NCBI RefSeq assembly: GCF_023006505.1
Contig: NZ_JALBGV010000002.1
Coordinates: 1-64,000 of the forward strand
DNA from: Neorhizobium sp. SHOUNA12A
Lineage (GTDB): Bacteria; Pseudomonadota; Alphaproteobacteria; Rhizobiales; Rhizobiaceae
DNA: 64,000 bases
Direction: 5' to 3'
Position 1 is the stretch's first letter; each line of letters begins with the position of its first letter. This document shows, piece after piece, positions 49,165-57,590 of the stretch. Under the pieces are notes generated by a model, which was not told the origin of the DNA, ran no database searches, and worked only from the letters and a program-made list of their open reading frames with translations. The position numbers and the translations under genes were made by a program.

Positions 49165-50255
49165 TGTACCTGGCTTTCTTTCTGGGTGGGTTCGATGCGT
49201 TTTCCTGCGCTATCGAAATAGTGGAGTTCGGAGAGGTCGAATCCGACGGTGACCGGATCGCCCATCCGGTAGGGCGTCCGTCCGTTGTCGCTGGCCAGCA
49301 GCACCTGGCCTGAAGACAGCGCGATATGCAGCAAGGTCTCGCTGCCGAGATATTCCACCAGCCGGATCGTGCCTTCGCCCGTGACATCGCCATTGCCGAC
49401 ACGCAGAGACGAAGGCCGCACGCATAACGTCAGCGCCGGATCCTCGGTCGGAAGCTCGGCAATCGAAAAGTCGGGCATGCCGGCCACCGACACAGTGGTC
49501 TTTCCTGACCCGCGGGTTGCTCTGGCCTGCAGCATGTTGATCTTCGGAGAGCCGATGAAGCCCGCCACAAAGAGGTTCTGCGGCCGGGTATAGAGTTCCT
49601 GGGGCGTGCCGAGCTGCTCGATCTTGCCACCGCGCAGGACCACGATCCGGCTTGCCATGGTCATCGCTTCGACCTGGTCATGGGTCACGTAGATCATGGT
49701 GGTGCCGAGGCGGGCGTAGAGCGAGGCCAGTTCCGCGCGCATCTGCACGCGCAGTTCCGCGTCCAGATTGGAAAGCGGCTCGTCGAACAGGAAAAGCTGC
49801 GGCTCGCGCACGATCGACCTGCCGATGGCGACACGTTGCTTCTGGCCGCCCGAAAGCTGGCGCGGCTTGCGGTCCATAAGCTGCTCGATCTGCAGGATGC
49901 GCGCGGCGTCCGCCACCCGCCGCTCCACCTCGGCGCGAGACACCTTGAAGTTCTGAAGGCCAAAAGCCAGGTTCTTTCGCACGCTCATATGCGGATAGAG
50001 AGCGTAGCTTTGAAAGACCATGGAAAGTTCGCGCTTGGAGGCGGGCAAGTCGTTGACGACCTTTCCGCCGATCGAGATCGTTCCTTCGCTAATGTCTTCG
50101 AGGCCTGCGATCATGCGCAGGAGCGTCGACTTTCCGCAGCCCGATGGACCGACGAGAACAAGAAACTCGCCGTCGTGGATGTCCAGATTCAGCCCCTGGA
50201 TGATGGACAGCGCCCCATAGCGCTTGCCGACGTTTCGAAGCGTCAATCCTGCCAT
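49161..50255 (-). CDS. Sugar ABC transporter ATP-binding protein (UgpC/MalK-type)
   Basis: The 364-residue protein has Walker A GPSGCGKST, Q-loop MVFQSYALYPHM, signature LSGGQKQRVAIGRSI, Walker B LFLFDEPLSNLD, switch HDQVEA, and a C-terminal OB/TOBE regulatory region (LTLCVRPSSLRVG). It drives the two CUT1 permeases encoded upstream. MalK-type ATPases of this length can serve several permease pairs. A 12-base gap separates it from the MalG-like gene. Confidence 0.92.
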   Translation of the reverse strand: MAGLTLRNVGKRYGALSIIQGLNLDIHDGEFLVLVGPSGCGKSTLLRMIAGLEDISEGTISIGGKVVNDLPASKRELSMVFQSYALYPHMSVRKNLAFGLQNFKVSRAEVERRVADAARILQIEQLMDRKPRQLSGGQKQRVAIGRSIVREPQLFLFDEPLSNLDAELRVQMRAELASLYARLGTTMIYVTHDQVEAMTMASRIVVLRGGKIEQLGTPQELYTRPQNLFVAGFIGSPKINMLQARATRGSGKTTVSVAGMPDFSIAELPTEDPALTLCVRPSSLRVGNGDVTGEGTIRLVEYLGSETLLHIALSSGQVLLASDNGRTPYRMGDPVTVGFDLSELHYFDSAGKRIEPTQKESQVQ

Positions 50256-50267
50256 GCGTCTTGTTCC

Positions 50268-51185
50268 CTATTTCATTCCGGAGGTGGCGATGCCGCGCAC
50301 GATGAGTCTCTGGAACAGGACGAAGAAGATGACGACCGGGACCAGCGAAAGGACCGACATCGCAAACATCTGGCCATAGGCGGACTGCCCTTCCTGATCG
50401 AGGAAGAGGCGAAGCGCCAGCGGCACGGTGTAGCTCTTGATGTCGTTGAGGTAGATGAGCGGGGCAAGGAAATCCTCCCAGACCCAGATCAGTGAAAAGA
50501 TCGCCGCCGTGCCCATGGCCGGCAGCGAAAGCGGCAATATGATTGCCCAATAGATCTTGAAGGGCGAACAGCCGTCGATCATCGCAGCTTCGTCCAGCTC
50601 GCGGGGCAGTTGCCGAAAGAACTGCACCATCAGAAAGATGAAAAAGGCATCGGAGGCGAGGAAGCGCGGCACCACAAGGGGCAGATAGGTGTCGACCCAG
50701 CCGAGGTTCAGGAACTGAACATATTGGGGGATGAGAACCACGTGATAGGGGATCATCAGTGTCATCATCATCAGCGCGAAGAAGAAGCTGCGCCCGGTGA
50801 AACTCAGCCGTGCAAAGGCATAGGCCGCGAACGAGCAGGAGACCAGATTGCCGATCACCGACAGGCTCGTGACGATCGCCGAGTTCACGTAGAAGACCGT
50901 GAAGGATATCGGCAGCGCGTACCAGCCCTTCGTGTAGTTCTCGAACCGAAATTCGGAAGGCCAAAGCGTCAGGCTGCCGAAGATCTCGTTTTCCGGCTTC
51001 AACGAGGAAGCGAGCAGCCAGAACAGCGGATAGAGCATCACGCATGACACGGTGATCAGAAAGATGTGCTTGAGGATCCGGCCGTTGCGATCGCGTTTGT
51101 CCCGCTTCAGCCGAAGCTCGTGAGCGACACGCGCGGCCTCATCCACCTGGATGGCGATTTCCAGATCAGTCGCGCTCGTTTTCAT
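50268..51185 (-). CDS. CUT1 sugar ABC transporter permease (MalG-like)
   Basis: The 305-residue protein has a charged cytoplasmic N terminus (about 45 residues), TM1 (IFLITVSCVMLYPLFWLLAS) and about five more segments. The EAA loop reads LDEAAMIDGCSPFKIYWAIILPL. It forms a heterodimer with the MalF-like subunit. Its start overlaps the end of that gene by 20 bases, a larger overlap than usual, so coupling is likely. Confidence 0.9.
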   Translation of the reverse strand: MKTSATDLEIAIQVDEAARVAHELRLKRDKRDRNGRILKHIFLITVSCVMLYPLFWLLASSLKPENEIFGSLTLWPSEFRFENYTKGWYALPISFTVFYVNSAIVTSLSVIGNLVSCSFAAYAFARLSFTGRSFFFALMMMTLMIPYHVVLIPQYVQFLNLGWVDTYLPLVVPRFLASDAFFIFLMVQFFRQLPRELDEAAMIDGCSPFKIYWAIILPLSLPAMGTAAIFSLIWVWEDFLAPLIYLNDIKSYTVPLALRLFLDQEGQSAYGQMFAMSVLSLVPVVIFFVLFQRLIVRGIATSGMK

Positions 51186-52059
51186 AGTGCACCCAATATT
51201 TGGAAGTGAAGAAAGCGATCGCGGTGAAGGTCGCTATGATGACCAGCAGGAACCAGGCAAGCGCCGATGCATAACCCATGCGGAAGAACTTGAAGGCCTC
51301 GTTGAACAGGTAGACCGTATAAAACAGGAGGCTGTCCGCCGGCGCGCCGGTGCCGTTGGAGATGATGAAGGCGCTGGAAAAGGTCTTGAAGGAATCGATG
51401 GTCTGCAGCACCAGATTGAAGAAGATCACCGGAGCAAGGAGCGGCAAAGTGATGCGGGTGAATTGCCGCCAGCGCGGCGTGCCGTCGATTTCCGCCGCCT
51501 CGTACAGATCCCGCGGAATGCCGCGAAGGCCAGCCAGAAAGATCAGCATCGGCGAGCCGAACTGCCACATGGCGAGCACGACAATCGTGAAGAGCGAAGT
51601 GTCGGGATCGGTGATCCAGGAGGCTCCCTGGATTCCGACCATCGCCAGAACCTGATTGACGACACCGTCGGCCGCGAAAAGTTGACGCCACAATATCGCG
51701 ATTGCAATCGAAGAGCCGAGCAGGGACGGCAGGTAGAAGATGGCTCGATACAGGCCGATCGTCCGCAAGCCCTTGTCGAGCAACATGGCGACACCGAGGG
51801 CCATGATCAGGCGGGCGGGCACAGCCAGCGCAACATAGGTAAAAGTGACCTGCAGCGCTTTCCAGAAGCGCCGATCCCGTGTGAACATGTATTCGTAATT
51901 GCCCCAACCGATCCATCGGGGCGCGCTCACCATGTCATAGCGGGTGAAGGATAGATAAAGCGACGCAAGAATCGGCCCCAGGGCGAGCAGAAAAAATCCG
52001 ATCAGCCATGGAAGAAGAAACACATAGGCCGGTGCATTGCGGGCAAAAAAACGTCTCAT
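51166..52059 (-). CDS. CUT1 sugar ABC transporter permease (MalF-like)
   Basis: The protein has 297 residues from the ATG at 52059; the frame is open to 52128, but that start would sit beside the previous stop without a ribosome site. TM1 is AYVFLLPWLIGFFLLALGPI. The EAA loop is YEAAEIDGTPRWRQFTRITLPL. It is the first permease gene after the binding-protein gene, separated by a strong hairpin. The role is import of a sugar or oligosaccharide with the MalG-like partner. Confidence 0.9.
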   Translation of the reverse strand: MRRFFARNAPAYVFLLPWLIGFFLLALGPILASLYLSFTRYDMVSAPRWIGWGNYEYMFTRDRRFWKALQVTFTYVALAVPARLIMALGVAMLLDKGLRTIGLYRAIFYLPSLLGSSIAIAILWRQLFAADGVVNQVLAMVGIQGASWITDPDTSLFTIVVLAMWQFGSPMLIFLAGLRGIPRDLYEAAEIDGTPRWRQFTRITLPLLAPVIFFNLVLQTIDSFKTFSSAFIISNGTGAPADSLLFYTVYLFNEAFKFFRMGYASALAWFLLVIIATFTAIAFFTSKYWVHYENERD

Positions 52060-52083
52060 CGAAACGACCTTGTTGTCGGAAGA

Positions 52084-52111
52084 GAGGCCCCGGCGGCAGG
52101 AATTGCCGGGG
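52084..52111 (-). other. Intercistronic hairpin between binding-protein and permease genes
   Basis: GGCCCCGGC (52084-52092) pairs exactly with GCCGGGGCC (52103-52111) around a ten-base loop, 20 bases after the binding-protein stop. No T tract follows, so message stabilisation is more likely than termination. Confidence 0.75.
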
Positions 52112-52131
52112 CCCTGATATTCCCGCACCGA

Positions 52132-53415
52132 TTACTGGGCGCGCTCAACGATCGACTGGGCGTCTTCGATGAAGGTGCCAGCGGCTTTCGCAATTTCCAC
52201 CTTGCCAAGCACGACGTCGGTGCCGGCACGCATGAAGGCGTCTCGCACCTCTCCAGCTCCCTTGGGGGCAGGCAGCGGCAGCGGGCCGACCTTGCTCTGA
52301 ATCGCTGCGAAGTAGTCGACCGAGAGTTTTTCGACCTCGGTGAGCTTCGGGGTCAGCGCTGCACGGATTTTTGGCGAACAGGGAATACCGCGTTCGAGAC
52401 CGAGAATGCCGGTGATCTCGGGATCGTTGACCCAGGCATTCATATAGGCAATTGCGGCCTCCGTGTCCTTGGCGTCCCGGCTGAGGGACAGGAACATCGA
52501 GGGCTTGATGAACTGGCCGGGCTTGCCGCCCGCCTTGTGGGGCACCATGGCCGCGCCGATCTTGTCTTTTGCCACGGACTGGATGCCGACCAGCTGGTTG
52601 GACCAGTAGTGGGACATGGCGGTGTCGCCGACGGCGACGCCCGATTCGGCAATCGGCGGATCGAGAATAACGGTCTTGTTCTTGTCGCGAACGACCCCTG
52701 CCTTGCGCAGGTCGGCCCACATCTGCCACCAGCTTGCAACATCCCCGGCTGTCGCCGTGACCTTGCCGTCGGGGCTGTAGAATTCGCGACCGTTCTGGCG
52801 AACCCAGGATTCGAAGGTTTCGATCATCAGGGACAGGTCGTCCGAGCCCTTCATCTTGCCCCCGGACTTGGCGGTAATCTTTTCGCATGCCTTGGCGAAA
52901 TCGTCCCAGGTCCAGTTGATCAGGTCTGCGTCGATGCCCGCTTCCTGGAAGGCGCGCGTATTGTAGACCATGACCTGGCTGTTCGAGCCGATGTTGAGGG
53001 CATAAAGCTTTCCGTCGACCCTGCCGCCATCGAGGGGGCCCTTGTCGAAGTCGGCGATCATCAGGCTCTTGCCGGCGAATTCATCGAGAGGCTTCAGCGC
53101 CCCGCGATTGACATATTCAAACAGGAACCGGTAATCCATCTGCACTAGGTCGGCCATGTTCCGGCCTGCGGTCTGGGTCGCCATCTTGGTCCAGTAGTCA
53201 CCCCAGCCGATCGTTTCGCCGGAGACGGAGATGCCGGCGTTTTTCTTCTGGAATGCGTCGATAACGGCAAAGGTGCGCTTGTCGCGCTCCGGATTGCCCC
53301 ACCAATAGTGGCGGATGGTGCGTGTGGCAGCAAGCGCCGGCATAGCCGGAAGCGCAGAAGCGGCTGCCGCCGCTCCTATCGTGCCCAATAAAGTTCGCCT
53401 TGTCAGTTTGGTCAT
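52132..53415 (-). CDS. Tat-exported sugar ABC substrate-binding protein
   Basis: The 427-residue precursor has a twin-arginine signal (LTRRTLLGTIGAAAAASALP), cleaved near PALAATR. The mature protein is an SBP family 1 sugar-binding protein (HYWWGNPERDKRTFAVIDAF, YALNIGSNSQVMVYNT, VGDTAMSHYWSNQLVG). CUT1 binding proteins of this type take oligosaccharides, including pectin fragments. It lies between the GH105 hydrolase and the permease genes, so a product or substrate of the hydrolase is the likely ligand. Confidence 0.9.
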   Translation of the reverse strand: MTKLTRRTLLGTIGAAAAASALPAMPALAATRTIRHYWWGNPERDKRTFAVIDAFQKKNAGISVSGETIGWGDYWTKMATQTAGRNMADLVQMDYRFLFEYVNRGALKPLDEFAGKSLMIADFDKGPLDGGRVDGKLYALNIGSNSQVMVYNTRAFQEAGIDADLINWTWDDFAKACEKITAKSGGKMKGSDDLSLMIETFESWVRQNGREFYSPDGKVTATAGDVASWWQMWADLRKAGVVRDKNKTVILDPPIAESGVAVGDTAMSHYWSNQLVGIQSVAKDKIGAAMVPHKAGGKPGQFIKPSMFLSLSRDAKDTEAAIAYMNAWVNDPEITGILGLERGIPCSPKIRAALTPKLTEVEKLSVDYFAAIQSKVGPLPLPAPKGAGEVRDAFMRAGTDVVLGKVEIAKAAGTFIEDAQSIVERAQ

Positions 53416-53538
53416 TTTGTCCTCCTCCTTCTAACTCCGGAGCGTCTCGTCGGCGCCGGATGCGTTGCGGTCGTTCCATGGTTTGCCGCGCGCCGGCTCC
53501 TCCTGCCGGATACGCAGCATTCTTCTCGGCGCAGTTCG

Positions 53539-54657
53539 CTACACGAAGCTGCGCAAAAGTTCAGTCAGGCAGAGCATCGCCATCGCCTGCCCGTAAGGCA
53601 TGGATGTCAGCTTGATCTGCCGATAGAAATCGAGATCGCCACCCATCGCCGTGCCGAAAGAAACCTGCCGGAGTTCTCCCTCAGGGCTGATGTTGTCGAT
53701 CACGCCTTTCATGGCTTTCTCGGCGGTCTCCAGATACTCGATGCCCAGATACCGCTTGCGCACACCCTTCATTAGGCCGTAGGCAAAGCCGGCGGTCGCC
53801 GAGGCTTCCAGATAGCTCGACGTATCGTCGATCAGCGTGTGCCACAGGCCCGATGGATGTTGGTGGAGTTTCAGCGCTGCCGCCTGCCGGCCGAGCAGGG
53901 ACACGAGATGGCGGCGGACGGGATCGTTCTCAGCCAGGTCCAGGAGCTCGATGAATTCCGGAATGGCGATGGTGATCCAGCTATTGCCGCGTGCCCAGCG
54001 AGCGCGGGCAAAATTGTGATTGCCGTCGAACGTCCAGCCGTGGAACCAGAGGCCGGTTTGCGTATCGCAAAGATATTGGGCGTGCACCAGGAATTGGTAT
54101 TTTGCCTCCTCCACGAATTCCGGGCGCTTGAGCACGAGGCCGATCTTGGCAAGCGGCAGCACGCTCATCATCAGCGTGTCGTCCCACATCTGCTGATCAT
54201 TGACGCTGTTATAGACGATATGCTGCAGCCCACCTTCGCGGGTGCGCGGCATTTCATGCATCACCCATTCGGCCCACGTTTCCAGGTAGGGCCGCCAACG
54301 GGGATCTCCCGTCAGTTCGTAGAGATGGGCAAGCGTCAGGAACGGTGCGACGGTGTTGATGTTCTTTGTGGGGGTCCCTTCAGCAAGCCGGGCTTCAAAC
54401 CAATCGACGATGATATCCATCACCTTCTGGTTGCCGGTCAGCTGCCAATATTTGAGAAGGCCAAAGAGTGCGACGCCATGGGTCCATTCCCAGCCCGCCC
54501 AGCCCTTGGTGTCGATAACCCGGCCGTCGTCGAGGCGCAGGAGGAATTCGCCGGTGCGATCCTCGATATGGACAAGGTTGTCGATCAGCCGATCGATGAG
54601 GCCGCACACATCGTGGCGCTCGATAAGATGTTGCTTTTGCCGCAGCAGCGGATGCAT
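53539..54657 (-). CDS. Glycoside hydrolase family 105/88 (unsaturated uronyl hydrolase, YteR-like)
   Basis: The 372-residue protein has an (alpha/alpha)6-barrel with WAGWEWTHGVALFGLL, the probable catalytic Asp in QQMWDDTLMMSVLPLAK and RARWARGNSWITIAIPEF. GH105 enzymes remove the 4,5-unsaturated uronic acid left by pectin or rhamnogalacturonan lyases. There is no signal peptide, so it works in the cytoplasm on imported disaccharides. ATG 54657 is used; the upstream ATG at 54675 overlaps its own GGAGGA site. It is the first gene of the operon, divergent from an IclR gene. Confidence 0.87.
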   Translation of the reverse strand: MHPLLRQKQHLIERHDVCGLIDRLIDNLVHIEDRTGEFLLRLDDGRVIDTKGWAGWEWTHGVALFGLLKYWQLTGNQKVMDIIVDWFEARLAEGTPTKNINTVAPFLTLAHLYELTGDPRWRPYLETWAEWVMHEMPRTREGGLQHIVYNSVNDQQMWDDTLMMSVLPLAKIGLVLKRPEFVEEAKYQFLVHAQYLCDTQTGLWFHGWTFDGNHNFARARWARGNSWITIAIPEFIELLDLAENDPVRRHLVSLLGRQAAALKLHQHPSGLWHTLIDDTSSYLEASATAGFAYGLMKGVRKRYLGIEYLETAEKAMKGVIDNISPEGELRQVSFGTAMGGDLDFYRQIKLTSMPYGQAMAMLCLTELLRSFV

Positions 54658-54680
54658 GCCGGACGTCCTCCACAAATATT

Positions 54681-54695
54681 CGGAACGATATTCCG
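54681..54695. promoter_or_regulatory. Candidate IclR operator before the GH105 operon
   Basis: CGGAA-CGATA-TTCCG is a 15-bp inverted repeat about 25 bases upstream of the GH105 ATG. GGAA/TTCC inverted repeats are common in IclR-type operators. Binding by the divergent IclR protein is inferred. Confidence 0.45.
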
Positions 54696-54780
54696 GATTT
54701 TAAGAAATCATACTCTCCATGGCTTTTCAACCGTGTTTTTCTGTTGCACTCTGCGCCTGTTCCGCATGCTCACCTGTATC

Positions 54781-54809
54781 TTGACACAGGTTTTTTCAAA
54801 TTCCAGAAT
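54781..54809 (+). promoter_or_regulatory. Predicted promoter of the second IclR gene
   Basis: TTGACA (54781-54786) and CAGAAT (54804-54809) are separated by 17 bases, about 28 bases before the ATG at 54837. Confidence 0.6.
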
Positions 54810-54836
54810 AAGATTTCGAAAAAAATAGAACGCGCT

Positions 54837-55631
54837 ATGTCAGAGTTGAACCCAAAAACCGAAAATGTCGCCGCCGTCCTCAAGGTTTTCGCCGTGATGG
54901 AGGCCTTGGTCGAGGGAAAGAAGGTGAGCCTTGCCGATCTCGCTCAACGAGCCATGACGTCGAAGACCACAGCGCATCGCCTGCTGCAGACCATGGTGGA
55001 ACTCGGTTATGTAGAGCAGGATGCTGAGACGGAAAAATACGGCCTGACGCTGAAACTCTTCAGCCTGGGCGCTCGCTCGCTGACCGAGCAGACGGATCTG
55101 CTGCGTGTTGCGGACCAGGCGATGGGAAAGCTCTCTCGGGTAACCGGCGAGTCCGTCAATCTCGGTATTCTCGATGACCGCGACCAGAAGGTCGTCTACA
55201 TCCACAAATACGATTCCGCCTACAGTCTCTCGATGAAATCGACGCTCGGGCTCCGCAACCCGCTGCACAGCACCTCGCTTGGCAAGGCTCTTCTTGCGTG
55301 GCGCGACGACGACGAGATCCGGGAGCGGATCAACAAGATGGAATTGACGAAGCTCGCGCCGCGCACCATCACCGATCCGCAGGAATTGTTTGCCCAATTG
55401 CAGGCGGCCCGCAGCCGCGGCTTTGCCGAGGAGGTGGAGGAGAGCGAAGCGGGTGTGCGATGCATGGCGGCACCGATCTTCAACTATCTCGGAAAACCGA
55501 TCGCCGCGGTCTCGATTTCCTTTCCGATGTTCCGCTTCGACGAAAGCCGGAAATCCGAATATGCCGACCTTTTGCGCACGGCGGGGCTCACCGCCTCCGC
55601 AGGGCTCGGTTACCAGGCGGCAAAGAACTAA
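54837..55631 (+). CDS. IclR-family transcriptional regulator (KdgR-like)
   Basis: The protein has 264 residues from ATG 54837. The winged helix (about 8-70) has VAAVLKVFAVMEALVEGKKVS and RAMTSKTTAHRLLQTMVELGYVEQ. The effector domain includes GESVNLGILDDRDQKVVYIH, LRNPLHSTSLGKALLA and VRCMAAPIFNYLGKPIAAVS. KdgR-like IclR proteins repress pectin-catabolic genes and release on 2-keto-3-deoxygluconate-type inducers, which fits the divergent GH105 operon. The frame is open upstream to 54744, but the promoter lies there. Confidence 0.9.
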   Translation: MSELNPKTENVAAVLKVFAVMEALVEGKKVSLADLAQRAMTSKTTAHRLLQTMVELGYVEQDAETEKYGLTLKLFSLGARSLTEQTDLLRVADQAMGKLSRVTGESVNLGILDDRDQKVVYIHKYDSAYSLSMKSTLGLRNPLHSTSLGKALLAWRDDDEIRERINKMELTKLAPRTITDPQELFAQLQAARSRGFAEEVEESEAGVRCMAAPIFNYLGKPIAAVSISFPMFRFDESRKSEYADLLRTAGLTASAGLGYQAAKN

Positions 55632-55678
55632 CGTCTGGCGCTTTCAACGCCGATAGGACATTGCGGAAGCGAAGCGGC

Positions 55679-56440
55679 TCAAAGAGCCGCCAGAATGCCG
55701 CCATCGACATAGAGCACCTGGCCGTTGACGAAATCCGATGCCGGAGAGGCCAGAAAGATCGCTGCACCGGAAAGTTCCTCCGGCTGACCCCAGCGGGCGG
55801 CGGGCGTGCGGTTCGTCACGAAGGCGTCGAATACCGGATCGTCCATCAGTGCGCGGTTCATCTCGGTCGCGAAATAGCCCGGACCGATGCCGTTGACCTG
55901 AATGTTGTGATGGGCCAGTTCCGTCGCCATGCCGCGGGTCAGCATTTTCAGCGCGCCTTTCATCGTCGTGTAAGGCACGACGGTTTTGCGGCCGACCTCG
56001 CTCATCAGCGAGCAGATGTTGATGATCTTGCCGCCACCGCGTTCGATCATCCCAGGCAGCACGGCTTGCGAGGGAAGTACCGCGCCCATCACGTGGGTGT
56101 CGAACATCCGCCGCCAAGTTTCGGCGCTGTGCTCAAGGAATGGCGCACGGATCTGAATGCCGGCATTGTTGACGAGGATATCGACCGCGCCGATGCCGGC
56201 GAACGCGGCCTCCGTTTCGTCGGCCTTGGTGATGTCGCAGACCATCCCCGAGGCCTCGTAGCCCTCCGTCTTCAATTGGTTCACTGCTGCCGAAAGCGTC
56301 GCCTCATCGCGCCCGTTCAGCGTGACCCGCGCTCCGGCGGAGGCGAGTCCGCGTGCCATGGCAAGGCCGAGGCCGCGGCTCGAACCGGTGAGGACGGCAT
56401 GGCGTCCCCGCAGATCGAAAAGTGGATGTTGGACGTTCAT
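55679..56440 (-). CDS. Short-chain dehydrogenase/reductase (gluconate 5-dehydrogenase-like)
   Basis: The 253-residue classical SDR has the cofactor motif TGSSRGLGLAMARG near residue 18, NNAGI near 92, the catalytic Ser in INICSLMSEVG, and YTTMK (Tyr-x3-Lys) near 157. The C terminus has GIGPGYFATEMNRAL and VDGG. Close types are gluconate 5-dehydrogenase and KduD, which act on keto-sugar acids from pectin. The start at 56440 has AGGAG eight bases upstream. It is convergent with the IclR gene and divergent from the AraC-type gene. The substrate is inferred. Confidence 0.88.
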   Translation of the reverse strand: MNVQHPLFDLRGRHAVLTGSSRGLGLAMARGLASAGARVTLNGRDEATLSAAVNQLKTEGYEASGMVCDITKADETEAAFAGIGAVDILVNNAGIQIRAPFLEHSAETWRRMFDTHVMGAVLPSQAVLPGMIERGGGKIINICSLMSEVGRKTVVPYTTMKGALKMLTRGMATELAHHNIQVNGIGPGYFATEMNRALMDDPVFDAFVTNRTPAARWGQPEELSGAAIFLASPASDFVNGQVLYVDGGILAAL

Positions 56441-56641
56441 CGAAATTTCTCCTGCATGGCCTGAATACCGAGAAAGGCATCCATAAGATAATCGTGACGA
56501 GGTCAAGGTGCTGGATCAGACCGCGGCAATATCCTTTGTCAAGAAGCAAGGTGTCGCCGGGGCGGGTCGGGTAGGCATCGAAGATGCGGACCTTTACTAT
56601 CCGCCCGGAGGTTTTATATAGATGACTAGAATTATCATGTT

Positions 56642-57550
56642 ATGAGGCGAAGGATCCCGGTGTTGAGTTATTGGCATTCCATGGCTTGGCATACGGAGGG
56701 GATAAGGGTTGTCGCTCCGGTCAAGTGGCGTCGTTTCGACGGATTGGTGAGTGTCTTCTGGGAAGCCGAAAGCCAGTCGGGTGCCACAGGCTACTATTTG
56801 GCGGATGACCCGCGCATCATGATTTTCTTCAACGACGTGTCGTCTCGAATTCGCGTGTCGAACCGAGACGGCTCGCAGGGCTACCGCCCGATGACCCGCG
56901 CCGTTTATGTCCCGGCCGGCGTTCCCATGTGGACCAGCAGCGAAACCAAGCACCGATTTTCCCACCTTAACCTGCACATGCACCGGGATCGGTTGCTGCG
57001 GTTCCTGTCGCCCTCGGTTGGGGCCTCCGCCGCCTTGGCCGCGGTGCGCCGGCCGGTGGAGCTTCAGGACGTCGGCGCCATAGAGACGCTGGCGGGCCTG
57101 CTCGTCGACGAGATATCGAGCCCGGCAAAACACGCCGTCTATGCCGAAAGCCTGGTGGGCAGCATCGTCGCCGGCCTTCTCGACATACCCGACCGTGAAG
57201 CCGAAAAGGCCAATGGCAGGCTTACTCAAGCGCAGATGAACAAGCTGGTGTCGCGCTTTGACCGCTCCAGCGACTGCCGCTTGACCGTTGCCGAGATGGC
57301 CGCGACCGTCGGTCTGTCCGAAAGCTGGTTCTCCAACGTCTTCAAGCAGACGACAGGCAAGACGCCACTGCAGTGGCAGCTCGCCAGGCGCATCGATCTG
57401 GCCAAAAAACTGCTGGTCGATAGCGATCTGGCCGTCGCGGAGGTCGCGGCCCACCTGGGTTTCACCGACCAGGCACATCTGACCAAGGCGTTCAGGCAGA
57501 TTGCCGGCGATACGCCGGCTGCCTGGCGCCGGATGCGACAGATCTGCTGA
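56642..57550 (+). CDS. AraC-family transcriptional regulator
   Basis: The 302-residue protein has an N-terminal cupin-like effector region (about 20-130: RAVYVPAGVPMWTSSETKHRF). A C-terminal double helix-turn-helix spans about 205-300: LTVAEMAATVGLSESWFSNVF, GKTPLQWQLARRID, VAEVAAHLGFTDQAHLTKAF. The ATG at 56642 has no ribosome site; a GTG at 56660 preceded by GAAGGA is an alternative start that would remove six residues. Divergent from the SDR gene, it probably activates that gene or others nearby in response to a sugar-derived ligand. Confidence 0.88.
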   Translation: MRRRIPVLSYWHSMAWHTEGIRVVAPVKWRRFDGLVSVFWEAESQSGATGYYLADDPRIMIFFNDVSSRIRVSNRDGSQGYRPMTRAVYVPAGVPMWTSSETKHRFSHLNLHMHRDRLLRFLSPSVGASAALAAVRRPVELQDVGAIETLAGLLVDEISSPAKHAVYAESLVGSIVAGLLDIPDREAEKANGRLTQAQMNKLVSRFDRSSDCRLTVAEMAATVGLSESWFSNVFKQTTGKTPLQWQLARRIDLAKKLLVDSDLAVAEVAAHLGFTDQAHLTKAFRQIAGDTPAAWRRMRQIC

Positions 57551-57590
57551 TCTTCAGGCAAAGACCCATCAGACCTGCCAACCTCTTCGG

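Noticed and set aside
52060-52128. N-terminal extension of the MalF-like permease from ATG 52128
   Set aside because: It would start three bases after the binding-protein stop, include the intercistronic hairpin and lack a ribosome site; the extension is not hydrophobic or family-like.
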